Of a stretch of DNA of 64,000 nucleotides, positions 1 through 10,620 are shown piece after piece. The position numbers were made by a program, and so were the translations under genes. Each line of letters opens with the position of its first letter. Position 1 is the stretch's first letter. Below the pieces are notes generated by a model. The model was given only the letters and a program-made list of their open reading frames with translations. It was not told where the DNA came from and made no database searches. The stretch lies in assembly GCA_013396915.1 (NCBI GenBank), contig VWZL01001972.1, positions 3,079-67,078 of the forward strand, written 5' to 3'. The stretch is from Stercorarius parasiticus (taxonomy: Eukaryota; Chordata; Aves; Charadriiformes; Stercorariidae).

Positions 1-470
1 CCAGATGGAGGACCTTGCACTTGGTCTTGTTGAACTTCATGAGGTTGGCATGGGCCCACCTCTCCAGCCTGTCAAGGTCCCTCTGGATGGCATCCCTTCC
101 CTCCAGCGTGTCAGCCACCCCACACAGCTTGGTGTCATCGGCAAACTTGCTGAGGGTGCATTCTATGCCACTGTCCCCATCACTGACGAAGATGTTTAAC
201 AAGACCAGTCCCAGTACTGATCCTTGAGGGATTCCACTTGTCACTGGCCTCCACTTGGACATGGACCCACTGACAGCCACTCTTTGGCTGAGGCCATCAA
301 GCCAGTTCTTTACCCGCTGAATTGTCAGTCCATCAAACCCGTATTTTATCATCTTGGAGACCAGGATGTCATGCAGGACAGTGTCAAAGGCTTTGCTCAG
401 GTCCAGGTAAATGACATCAGTTGCTCTCCCCTTGTCTATTGATGTTGTGACCTTCTCATAGAAGGCCACA
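1..470 (-). mobile_element. CR1 LINE fragment, reverse-transcriptase region
   Basis: Translated on the minus strand, this stretch matches the central part of the CR1 non-LTR retrotransposon ORF2 reverse transcriptase. In order from the right come a [11 protein letters not shown] box, a GIPQGSVLG box, the catalytic FADDTKL box, and a [13 protein letters not shown] block near position 1. These blocks are the fingers, palm and thumb of the family. The element continues off the left edge, so its 3' end is not seen. On the right it stops abruptly near 470, in line with the 5' truncation usual for CR1. The frame is largely open across the fragment, suggesting moderate rather than great age, but it is only a piece of ORF2 and cannot be functional. 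CR1 is the dominant avian LINE. Confidence 0.93.
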
Positions 471-502
471 ATATAGGTATAGTCAACCCACTATACCTAT
501 AT
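471..502. repeat. Perfect 12-bp inverted repeat (hairpin) at CR1 edge
   Basis: ATATAGGTATAG (471-482) is the exact reverse complement of CTATACCTATAT (491-502), with an 8-base loop TCAACCCA between them. It starts directly where CR1 homology stops. It may be part of the target site or a product of the integration; the sequence does not decide. Confidence 0.85.
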
Positions 503-1087
503 CACTATATGTAAACTGAAAGCATAAAGACTGTAAGTGGTACGTGTTAAGGACCGACAAGTTCCACCACCAAAGGTACTTTTAGAAAACCACTCCCATC
601 CTGAGAAAACAGCATGTCTCTCTCTTCTAATCATATAACAAAAATAATTAGAGACAACAGCAGGTATGAAATTTAAACAAACACATATGTGTGTGCATGC
701 GTATATGGAATAAAGCAACAGCATTAACTACTTTCCTGAGCAGCACTTTGCACTAAACTTGCTCCCTCAAAATCTAGACCTGAAAAAGTAATTTGAAAGC
801 AATGGCTCTGGACTTTCCCCATGTCACTGACTGGCGTTTCTGCACTGGGCCCCATGGTGCTCCCGGGGTGAAGATGAAAGCCCGGTGTGCTTGTAGGATA
901 TTAGGAGGTCTCTTCACAGTCACTGGCTGGTTTTGGTGCCACTGTAGTGCCTGCCCCAGCTGGCAGCCCCTTTGTCTCTTCTATTGTGGTGCTGTCTCCC
1001 TGTCCAGCCCTGCTCCAGCAGATGCTGCCCCACATCCTGCACAGGCACACCAAAGTGAACGATGCATAACTCACACTGCAAGTCTGT
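503..1087. other. Unassigned non-coding DNA
   Basis: No gene or known repeat recognised. The left part (503-780) is AT-rich. The segment from about 825 to 1060 is richer in GC, with CCCGGGG- and CAGCCC-type words and short frames open on both strands that match nothing I know. It may be part of a GALNT13 intron. Confidence 0.6.
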
Positions 1088-1270
1088 GATAATAATCATA
1101 TAATCGCCTAGGTTGGAAGGGACCTTTAAGATCATTGAGTCCAACCATCAACCCAACACTGCCCAAACCACCACTACCCCATGTCCCTCAGCACCACGTC
1201 TGCCCGGCTTTTAAATACCTCCAGGGATGGCGACTCCACCACTGCCCCGGGCAGCCCATTCCATCATGTC
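1088..1270 (-). mobile_element. CR1 LINE 3' end
   Basis: Read on the plus strand this is the reverse complement of a CR1 3' end. A degenerate octamer tail (1088-1105) is followed by GGTTGGAAGGGACCTTTAAG (1111-1130), then words such as GAGTCCAACCATCAACCCAACACT and CTCCAGGGATGGCGACTCC that are typical of the last 200 bp of CR1 and its 3' UTR. Homology fades near GGGCAGCCCATTCCA (about 1250-1265), which I take as the 5' truncation point. It lies less than 100 bp from the splice donor of the exon at 1360-1511 and in the same orientation as that exon. Confidence 0.92.
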
Positions 1271-1359
1271 CCCAGGCTCCAGCTCTCACAGCCTCCCCTG
1301 CCATACGGCCCTACTTGACCAAGAATAAACCCTGGGGCTGCCCCCAACACAGCTCCTAC

Positions 1360-1511
1360 CTCGGCATCGTACCCCCAGAGCTGGTTGCCCCTCATGTGGT
1401 GGCACTTCAGCATGGTGACGGGGCCGTTCAGCCTCGAGACGTCCAGGCACAAGTCGTCCGTGCGGATCTCTTTGTCAGCAGTGTAAGAAAACACCTGATT
1501 TCCTCCCATGC
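1360..1511 (-). CDS. GALNT13: GALNT13 exon, part of ricin-type lectin domain
   Basis: This is one internal exon of a polypeptide N-acetylgalactosaminyltransferase, the Golgi type II membrane enzyme family that starts mucin-type O-glycosylation by adding GalNAc to Ser/Thr. The minus-strand translation (50 full codons, 1509-1360) begins [16 protein letters not shown], continues [15 protein letters not shown] and ends [10 protein letters not shown]. It contains the CLD and QxW motifs of one beta-trefoil repeat of the C-terminal lectin domain, which binds GalNAc and steers glycopeptide choice. The words SRLNGPV, HHMRGNQ and YDAE fit GALNT13 better than its close paralogue GALNT1 (from memory: K for R, HHLKGNQ, YDP). 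The downstream boundary is clear: GAG at 1362-1360 is followed by a GTAGGAG donor (1359-1353). The upstream boundary is odd. Protein homology (GMGGNQ) reaches 1512, but the bases just upstream read TTTG or TTGG with no AG. The first AGs are inside the matching sequence, at 1504-1503 and 1496-1495. The residue after QLW is G where I recall E in relatives. The catalytic-domain exons and the last exon are not in the window. Confidence 0.82.
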
Positions 1512-1512
1512 C

Positions 1513-1869
1513 CAAATAAAAAAGCAGATGGGATGTATTGTGCCAAAATTCATGTCTGTTATTGGTGTAAATTCATTTATTATAGAGGTGTTATCCCACT
1601 AACAGAATTATAATCAGAATTTGAAAGGGACCTTTAAATTTTCCCTGAAAATGGTTAAACAGTAGCTCCAGAAATTCATCACCACAGGAGATGAGATGCA
1701 AATAGATGAAGAATTCAGATCCATGTATTTTGCTAATCTACCATCAATCTGTTAGACGATTATAGCATGATCCAATAGCCTATAAAAACAAATCTTGACC
1801 AGGTAGTACAAACAAACAATCAGACTTCTAATAATTAACATGCAGGGTTTGTTTTTTTTTTAAATAAAG
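1513..1869. other. Unassigned DNA, start of presumed long intron
   Basis: AT-rich non-coding DNA lying upstream of the lectin exon on the minus strand. Next to the exon the minus strand reads a T-rich run (about 1514-1523), as expected of a polypyrimidine tract. A 10-base T run lies near 1851-1861. Nothing else recognised. Confidence 0.55.
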
Positions 1870-2661
1870 TAAGTCACATCACGAGATTAGTGCATTTTCC
1901 CTAACTGAAGTAAGCTTTATCGTAGACTGATTATTTTAAGACTTTTAGGTCAGGAAAAGAGTGCATAAAGGCCTTAAAGAAAAAAAAAAAAAACAAAACA
2001 CAAAACCCAACATGAATCAGTATCTTCATTAGCTGCATATCATATATCTTTGTGATCCAAATTGTCGAAAAGCCTCACACTGTGGGACATAACCAACTCA
2101 GACTTGTAGATCCCCCAATGCGCACACATGTTTTTTGCTTTCATTGGAAGACACAGGACTCAGTGTCAATGTTTCAACAATCAGTTTCAAAAAACAAATT
2201 CAAAGATGATCTGGGAAAAAGCCTGCCATTGTCCCGCAATACTTACTATACTTATTAAACACGATTCTCTAAAAATGGAGCCACTGTGGTAATACACTGA
2301 GCAATGGATCCCTGGCTCTCTCCTCTCCCCCTCCCAAGCACCAAATATTGAGGAGAAGCTTTTGTTTGAATTGCTCATTTACTGCCAAGTTGTTTACTGA
2401 CCTCTTAAATTTTATATTACAACATGCTGCTGTGGTAAAACTGTGAGCACAGACAAAACAGCTGCCTTAAAAAGCTTCCCCCCCACCCCTTCTCATTGTA
2501 TAAGGAGCACAGTTCACCAGAAGAAGAGCTAAATCCCATGCTTCTAAAATGAGAAACAGCTACAATAGGCTAGAAATGAATTACAATGAGGCACAGTGCC
2601 CCACTTGAAGGGTGGCTGCCTTCAAGTACATCAACCTGCCAATTTGCAGTTGTAGAAAACA
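1870..2661. repeat. Direct repeat copy 1 (792 bp), probable assembly duplicate
   Basis: The segment from TAAGTCACATCACGAG to GCAGTTGTAGAAAACA occurs again, in the same order, at 2663-3457. Between copies I see only one substitution (C at 2262, T at 3058) and a length change in the A-rich run near 1980-2005 (14 As against 12 As plus one extra CAAAA). It holds no recognisable gene; short open frames inside it occur in both copies. The near-identity and the single N between copies point to one locus assembled twice. Confidence 0.95.
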
Positions 2662-2662
2662 N
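2662..2662. other. Assembly gap (single N)
   Basis: The only ambiguous base noticed in the window. It sits exactly between the two copies of the 0.8-kb direct repeat, which is how a scaffolder marks a contig join with minimal or negative gap size. Confidence 0.98.
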
Positions 2663-3457
2663 TAAGTCACATCACGAGATTAGTGCATTTTCCCTAACTG
2701 AAGTAAGCTTTATCGTAGACTGATTATTTTAAGACTTTTAGGTCAGGAAAAGAGTGCATAAAGGCCTTAAAGAAAAAAAAAAAACAAAACAAAACACAAA
2801 ACCCAACATGAATCAGTATCTTCATTAGCTGCATATCATATATCTTTGTGATCCAAATTGTCGAAAAGCCTCACACTGTGGGACATAACCAACTCAGACT
2901 TGTAGATCCCCCAATGCGCACACATGTTTTTTGCTTTCATTGGAAGACACAGGACTCAGTGTCAATGTTTCAACAATCAGTTTCAAAAAACAAATTCAAA
3001 GATGATCTGGGAAAAAGCCTGCCATTGTCCCGCAATACTTACTATACTTATTAAACATGATTCTCTAAAAATGGAGCCACTGTGGTAATACACTGAGCAA
3101 TGGATCCCTGGCTCTCTCCTCTCCCCCTCCCAAGCACCAAATATTGAGGAGAAGCTTTTGTTTGAATTGCTCATTTACTGCCAAGTTGTTTACTGACCTC
3201 TTAAATTTTATATTACAACATGCTGCTGTGGTAAAACTGTGAGCACAGACAAAACAGCTGCCTTAAAAAGCTTCCCCCCCACCCCTTCTCATTGTATAAG
3301 GAGCACAGTTCACCAGAAGAAGAGCTAAATCCCATGCTTCTAAAATGAGAAACAGCTACAATAGGCTAGAAATGAATTACAATGAGGCACAGTGCCCCAC
3401 TTGAAGGGTGGCTGCCTTCAAGTACATCAACCTGCCAATTTGCAGTTGTAGAAAACA
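2663..3457. repeat. Direct repeat copy 2 (795 bp), probable assembly duplicate
   Basis: Second copy of 1870-2661, ending GCAGTTGTAGAAAACA at 3442-3457 and then running into unique sequence. It differs from copy 1 by one substitution and a small A/CAAAA length change. This is the level expected between two alleles of one locus, or a copy plus homopolymer error. Confidence 0.95.
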
Positions 3458-3459
3458 TT

Positions 3460-3850
3460 CAAGACTGATATGTGTGGGAGCCTGGAACAAAGAGGGAATG
3501 AGGAGACCTCACTGACCCATTGCTACCTCTGCAGCAGGGGTAGTGTCCGCACGTAGGGGTAACAACAGATAGAACAGGGGGGGTCAGAACAACCTGTTGC
3601 TGTTTGGGGTTTTGGTCCCCCCCAGCCCCACTCCGAGGAAGAATACGCCATAATGAAGACAGGAATGCCTTTTATTGTAGGCTAAGTCTGCCTACTTCTC
3701 ACATATGCTTGCAAATGCCAGGAACCACAAAAATTCCCTTCAGTGGAGTGCCTCCCTGCTGCCAAACTGGATTGGCCCACAGTGCTGCATCCCAGAGCAG
3801 AATGATCCAACCTGAAAAACATGAGTCACCACACTTAAATACTTGACAGT
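3460..3850 (-). mobile_element. Possible decayed LTR fragment
   Basis: Tentative. On the minus strand the segment carries an AATAAA signal (plus strand TTTATT, 3671-3676) within CAATAAAAGGCATTCC, followed by a GC-rich stretch with a run of Gs and a CAACA end near 3596. That arrangement resembles the R-U5 part of an endogenous retroviral LTR. There is no internal retroviral coding sequence, no matching second LTR, and I could not define both ends or a target-site duplication. It may instead be unrelated non-coding DNA between the duplicated block and the CR1 that follows. Confidence 0.3.
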
Positions 3851-3934
3851 TATTACTATTTTAAATCAAGGGACTTGGTGTGATCTGTGTTTCGAGTACA
3901 GGAGGGGTTATTTAACACACTTGGGAACGGACTT

Positions 3935-4812
3935 GGACTCAGGCTAGTCAGCTTCACCTTAGTCCCTGGGACAGCGATAGAGCAACTTATCTTGGAAACC
4001 GTTTCCAAACACGTGAAACGCAAGGTGGCCAAGAGCAGTCATGGATTTACAAAGGGGAAATCATGCTTAACTAGCCTTATCACCTTCTACAATGAGGCGC
4101 CCAGCTTGGTGGATTTTGTTAGAGCAGTGGATGTTGTTCACCTTGACCTTAGTAAGGGTTTTGACACTGTCTCCTATAACATCCTCAGACAAGCTAACAA
4201 AGTACAGGATGGAAAAGTAGGTAGTGAGGTAGACTGAAAACTGCCTGAGCTGCCAAGCCCAGAGGGTTATGATGAGTAGCACAAAGTCCAGCTGAAGGCA
4301 AGCCACCAGTGGAATACACCAGACGTTTATACTGGGGCCAATACTATTAACACTTTCATTAATAACCTGGATGACAGAACCAAGTACACACTCAACAAGT
4401 TCGTAGATGATGGAGGAGCGACTGATACACCAGATGGGTGTGCTGCCATGCAGCAGGACCTGGACAGGCTGGAAAGAAGGACAGAGAGGAATCTCATTAA
4501 CTTAAATAAGGGGAGCTATAAAGTCCTGCATCTGTGGAGGAATAACCCCAAACACTAGTATGTTCTGGGGACCAAGTGACTGGAAAGCAGCTTTGTAGAG
4601 AAGAACCTTGGGGTCCTGGTGGACCACAAGCCGACCATGAGCCAGCAGCGTACCTCACGGCAAAGAAGTCCAACAGCATCCTGGCTTGCTTTAAGGGTAT
4701 TGTCAGCAGATCCTTGGCAACCTGCTCTGGCTGAACTTCCTTAAGCAGGGGGGTTGGACCAGTTGATCTCAAGAGGTTCCTTGCAGCCTCAACTGTTCTG
4801 TGAGGTTCTGTA
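3935..4812 (+). mobile_element. CR1 LINE with internal deletion
   Basis: Plus-strand CR1 copy. Its first part stays open in one frame to 4237 and reads RLVSFTLVPG, then EQLILETVS, HGFTKGKSCLTSLITFYNE and HLDLSKGFDTVS, all reverse-transcriptase blocks of CR1 ORF2. Further on, in other frames, NNLDD, the degraded catalytic box FVDDG (4401-4415 area), YKVLHLWRNN and LGVLVDHK can be read. Near 4711 the sequence jumps from the region coding SNSILACFKGIVSRS to the 3' UTR (CTTGGCAACCTGCTCTGG), so several hundred bases of the ORF2 end are missing. It ends in GTTCTGTGAGGTTCTGT, the CR1 octamer-type tail. It is diverged, frameshifted and inactive. Confidence 0.92.
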
Positions 4813-7800
4813 TTACTGGAGGTCTAACTAGTATCAGGATAAATTTGATAAATTACTTTAAACAATACCATAAGAGAGACCTAGAGATTTCATTCAGGAA
4901 ATAGGGCCAGACTGGGCAAATAAGAGGACTCTATGAACACCTTATTAAACACATCAAATGCATCAAACTTAGAAACAAGTCACAGTTCAATGAATGCCAC
5001 AGTTCAGATTACACTGAAGCTAATTCATTGCTTAGTTCTGGAATAAACAAGAGCAAATATTCAATGTTTAATCACTGGAGCCACAACACGACAGGAGCAG
5101 AATCAAGACTGATATATCCCTTTCCAGAAATATTTCCAAATAATTTATTGCTAACAACAGTAAAATACTACAGCATCAGCACTATTCATTTTCTTCTTCA
5201 TAATATAATGTTGGTTTGTCTTATATTCTGTAAGTACCCAAGCTGCAATTTGTCAAGAAGTGTTTACTAACACATTGTTATACTCCCTAAACTGATCCAA
5301 AATTACTTTTCTGGAAATTGTGATATTTCAGCATTAAGAAACTGATATTTTTCTCCCTGTTTGAAATGGAAAAAGGTACTCTGTACATCAGTGATGATGT
5401 TATTGGGGGCCATGAAACACCTGACACCACATACCTGCTAGAGGGGAGGTAAGAAGAGGATGATATACCCCTGCTGTGACTTGAAATCCCACTGAACCCC
5501 AACCCAGGCCTTGTGCTCAGAGCTGAGGGCAGATATCAGGCTGTTACTCTAGGGTTAAGCCCTTCAAGAAGGATGAGGAAGAAAAGGGAAGGGGTAAAGG
5601 CCAGGTTTGCTCTTTCTTTTCTGCTTGTGCAAGGAGCACACACTTGTTCTTTCACTGGACTGTTTATACCAAGTTTACTGGAGAAGTAATTGAGCAGTAT
5701 GGTTATAAAGGAGTCAAAAACATACGAAGAGATCACAGTATGAAACTTATTTTCCCTGCAGCCTATGTTAAATACTGAATCTTAAAATTGCTGTTAAGCC
5801 CATCTGATTTTTTTAAGAAATGACAGAATGGCCAACTGACATAGAGCAGCCAGCTCCGATCTCTGCAGGTGCATCAGTGCTCCACACCCGACTACAGCAG
5901 ATACAGCTCCTGCCAGGGAGAGGAGGGAAGAGTCCGTGTGTAGGAGCATGGCTCTACAAATTCCCCAAATAAATGACTAAAATCACCTGATTTGTGAACA
6001 ACAGCACCCCATTCCACACAACATCTGGCCTTAAACAATGCATTAGGAAGAGACAAAGATGTAATGTGGAATTACTCAATTTACTGCAGAAATACTGACT
6101 CAAGGAATTAAATTCAGGTTAACCTTGTATTAATAGAGGTATTTGATTTCAGTAGTACACACATTATCGCCTTACGAAACAACAAGGGAACACAGCTTTA
6201 TGGCTTCCTGGAACGAGAGTCATTAGTAAAATAAAGATTCTACTTGGAGAATTTCAGTGAGTATCTTGTTCCTTGATTATCAAGGCAGAAGAGAGCAAGA
6301 AAGCAAGAAGATTTGGGAGATAACTTTGACGACAACTGTTTAGCTTGCCCCTAGGAAACAAAGCATTGTAATAAAAACCATCATCTGTGGATCTGAAGAT
6401 GCAGGATGAAAAGGAAAAAAAAAGTCTTCTGATCTTCAATTTAAAGAAAGCTAGCAGACAGACACTTTCACATCTCCTAGAGACTTATTTTTACTGGACC
6501 ATGGGTTTTAGGAAGATATTTAAATTAAAAAAGAAGGCTATACATGCATTTGAAGATATGGCAAGACTAAGTTCCTCATCCCTGCTGCCTTAAAACCACA
6601 TCATCTCTGTAGTAGAATTAATAGAAGGGAAAAACCCACCACTTAAAAAAAAAAGCATTAAATTAACAATAGAATGCTTCCTCTCCCCTAAATGTCATAA
6701 TTTATAAACAGGTAGGGCTTCACTCAAAAAATCTTATATGCATTGCATAATATAAATTAATTGGCTAAAAATAAGAAGTTACTGTGTGAATGTGGCAGGG
6801 AAAAGATTTGCTGTGCACAAGTGCAAAACAGATCTTGCGGATGGGGATAAATTTTAAGCTATGCAGGGTGGAACAAATCCTAAGCTTAAACCAAAGACAA
6901 TAGCAATCTATACCACCAAGTACAAAACATGATTGAAACAGCATCCGAAATCTAGATCTCATCCTGGACAGGTATCAAAATTAGTATCGAACAGCAAAGG
7001 CTGTATTAATTGAGTCCTACAGCGAAACCATAAAAAAAAAAAGAGGATTCTATTACATTCTCAGTTGTGCATGCATGAATCTAGAGTAGCAGTTGACATT
7101 GATGTTATTTTGTACATTCAAGGCTTAACAGGGAGCAGAATGAGAAAACACAGAGTGTGAGGACTTTCATATGCCTTTGACAGATTTTGTAGTTAAAAGG
7201 TGCTTTATTACAAGGCTGTGAATGGACAGGCAGGAACAGCTATTTCCCAGTCTTAGAAGATTTAATAGCTATGTGCTAACACTTGTTACATTTATCTCAG
7301 AAGATGCCCAGGAAATACATTATAATAACGCCAGCAGGGAAGTGAGAAGAGATTACAATTGTTTTTCTGGTACTTCAGAATGGGAACAAAAAGAGAAATG
7401 TGAACTGTCTATTGGGGCACTGAAGTATACTATAGAGCATCTGTTAAAAAAAATTTTAAAAAACATCAAAAAACATCCAACACACCCACCCCCTCAACCC
7501 CAAATGCAACCTGTTCATATACTTTGTAAGGATTGCTCTTATCTAAGGTTGTAATGGATCTACTTGTTTCTCCTATGTCTTGTTCCAGGGTCTTTTGGGA
7601 AATCCTTAGCCAATTTTAACAGGTTTTTCTCTGATCTCCCAAGCTGCTCATTGAAAAAGCAAAGATTGTGGCAGTCTGGATGCCACTTACATCCTCAAAA
7701 AAAAATAATGATTTCATAGTTATTTATTATAAAACAAAGGATATCGAGAGCTCTCTTTCCCCTCAGTGGAGGGAAACTGGCAGCAGCTAGTTGGATATCA

Positions 7801-10200
7801 AAGAGCAAAAGACTGCTTTCTTTTATAAATTTGTTTCCAGCATACTTGGTGAACAACAAAAGAGGAAAAGAGAGGGGGATTAACACTTGTTTACATTTGT
7901 AAACCAATTAAAATATAAGCCTGATCATCTTGTTGTTAGAATTTGATCATCATACAGTCTAATCAGATGACACTATTGTCCACAATAATTGTTTAATATT
8001 AGACAATTAGTTGGTCTTATAATCACAAGGTCCTGGGTAGAAATTTTGGAATATATAATCTGTCAAACATACTGTTTTCTACAAGCCGAAATTCTTCAGT
8101 AATATGATAATATTGTGTCCAACATTTTTTGTAGCTCCAACACTCTATTTAATCAACTGGACTCAAGATTGAAAATAGACCTTTTGACATGAACTGATTT
8201 TGCATTGTCCAAAGGTGTGTTTTTTCTTTGAGCACAAAGTGACAAATTTCAAAACCTCTAAAGTTTTCATAAAGCTGAACTAGAATCATCCAGATTGCTC
8301 CTCTGGAAAATATCTGAAAAGATTCAATTGCAAGTAGGTTTTCTAACTATTATATCTCCTTAAAACCATAACTTAAATACTTCAGAAGTCAAAACATTTT
8401 ACATCTGAAGTACAAATCTTTGCTTCTTATCCATCTCTTCCAGTAAATTATTACCTGTATTTTTTATTTTTTTTAAATGAATGACTGCATGGATTGGCCT
8501 CTTTTCTCTTCCATAGCTGCATTAGTTTCCATATTGTCCCAAGTACTGCCTGAGGAGGATCAGCAGCTCTCCATCAAGAACTGAGAAAATTCAGTCCATG
8601 AGAAAGAAGTGGAACTTGTCATTAGGGGGAAGCTGATAGAGGACCAAAGAAAGAAGCTCACGTGGTCAGACTTGACGTCTTAAGAGAACTTTAGTAACTA
8701 CAGATGTATCAGTCTGCGTATCTAGCCTGTATTTTTGCATATGTGTATATAGACACATGATTCTGAACTAACACTTACTATACACATAACCCGTGGAGAA
8801 GACTTTGAATTTTTAAAATGCTACAAGTTTGAAATGAAGCAGTACTGTAGTACCTAGATGAGTACATCCTGAGGTATTTCAGATTTGAGAGTATCCAAAT
8901 TCCTTTTCCAGATACAAACTGTCTGGAATTTTAATTTTATTTCTTTTTTAGTTGATTTTACATAGATTAGTAGGATTTTTAGTACTGTACTTGTTCACAG
9001 GGACAGGGGGGAAGGCCCATTTGTCATACCACAGGAGAAGGTATTACTGATGAGGCTTGGTCTACATAAAACAAGGCAAGTATTTCACCTTTGCTGTTTA
9101 AGGGAGTGTCACACAAACCAAAAATTATAAGTTGGACTCACAATGAGTAGGATGGCCCTTAGATCAGGTCTAGTTTTAAAACGCAGCCCACAGCTTCACT
9201 AATAAACCCTGTTTCCTTTCAAGAATTAAGTGCTTTAAACACCAGCATGTTCCAAAAATTGTTTTCTAGATCTGGAAAAGGCATCAAGGTCAAGCCCTTA
9301 TCAACGGCAAACCCCAAAGGTTTTGGTGATCCTCAGACTGCAACAGCAGATGATACTGAAGAAGAGATGGATAACAACAGCATTATGGTCCTGTGAAATT
9401 CCAAACCTTCCAATACTCATAATTGCAACATCTATTATTCCCAAAGTAAAAAAAATACAATAGCACTGTGGAATCCCACAAGGCTAGGTTATAAATGAAT
9501 GAAACAAGCTAAACAGTTGCTTCCCAGGAACCCATAAAGCTTTCACACAATGACAGCGGGTACAGCCAAATGAGACGGAATGAGCTCTCATCATTTGTAG
9601 TTGGCTTACAAGCCTTCAAGGAAGCTGGCAATGGAATGATAGCGAAAAGTATGATATGAAGGGATATCAAAGTGTGATATGATTTAGGAACAGCGTCATT
9701 AGACTACATAAGGCATTGCAGTTAATTAAGAAGTAGATCCTACACAAGGTCTACAAACCGAGTAGAATCACAGTATTAGATGAGCCACATTGCCCTAAAA
9801 ATAATTCCTCAGTCCTACAAGCATAGGAGCAACTGCAAGGATAAAGAAGTAGAGAAATTCTGCAGTGACATCAAAAGGCTCTGGCAGCTGCTTCTCACTG
9901 AGAACACAGACTCTGGACAGTATCCATCAGCTCTGCCCCCACAAAAGCACAATTGTACAGTGGAGTCCATGCATGCCAAGCCAAACAGCAGAGTGTGACT
10001 TGTGAGTAAGAATGACTCTGTAATAAAATTCGTTTTGTCCATTCATAAACCATCAAGGTGATGCACAGCCATCACATCAGCAGATGTAAACTAGATGAAT
10101 GTTATCATAATTTCAGAAACTGCAACTCTACCATGAAAGTAAACAACTCAATATTTCAAAACCTATAAAAACAGCAACACACAAAAGCTATACACTTCAT
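4813..10200. other. Intronic DNA, nothing assigned
   Basis: About 5.4 kb of AT-rich DNA with no recognised gene or repeat. It contains short homopolymers (A runs near 6410-6422, 6645 and 7030, and an A/T run at 7447-7461 followed by a C-rich patch to about 7500). Open frames here are under 115 codons and show no family resemblance. Confidence 0.6.
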
Positions 10201-10597
10201 TTTCTGTCTTGGCAGACGGACCTCTAAGTGGGATTTCTGTTTACATGGGATGGGGCGAGCAAGACGTAACACCATATCATCCACAAAACTTTGTTCTGTT
10301 TACATTTCACAGTGATAACAGTCTCTCCATTCATTTTGGATGCACGTACCACAGAACACGAGCGTCTGCCCCACCCTGGCCCACACAGACCATCTCAGCT
10401 GCATTCGCTCCTCTTATCCAATACACCTCTCTGTGTATTTTAACAGCTCTGAACAGACGCTGTCAGCAAACGAAGGAACGTGCTTCCCCTTTCCCCAGCA
10501 AGGTGGAAAGCGTTTCCCCAGCCTGCATTACCCTCCAGCCCAGGACTAATATTCCTTGGTCTGAGGACCAGTCATTCTGGCTGAGGAATTCCACTTT

Positions 10598-10620
10598 GGG
10601 GGGTGGTGGTGGTGGTGTGG
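10598..10620. repeat. (GGT)n simple repeat
   Basis: A G run followed by five GGT units and TGTGG. A short trinucleotide microsatellite. Confidence 0.85.

Noticed and set aside
1605..1640. AGAATTTGAAAGGGACCTTT, resembling a CR1 tail on the minus strand
   Set aside because: The match is short and the following sequence does not continue as CR1.
2052..3174. Identical small open frames occurring twice (68 and 63 codons)
   Set aside because: They are the same frames inside the two copies of the 0.8-kb duplicate around the N, not a gene family.
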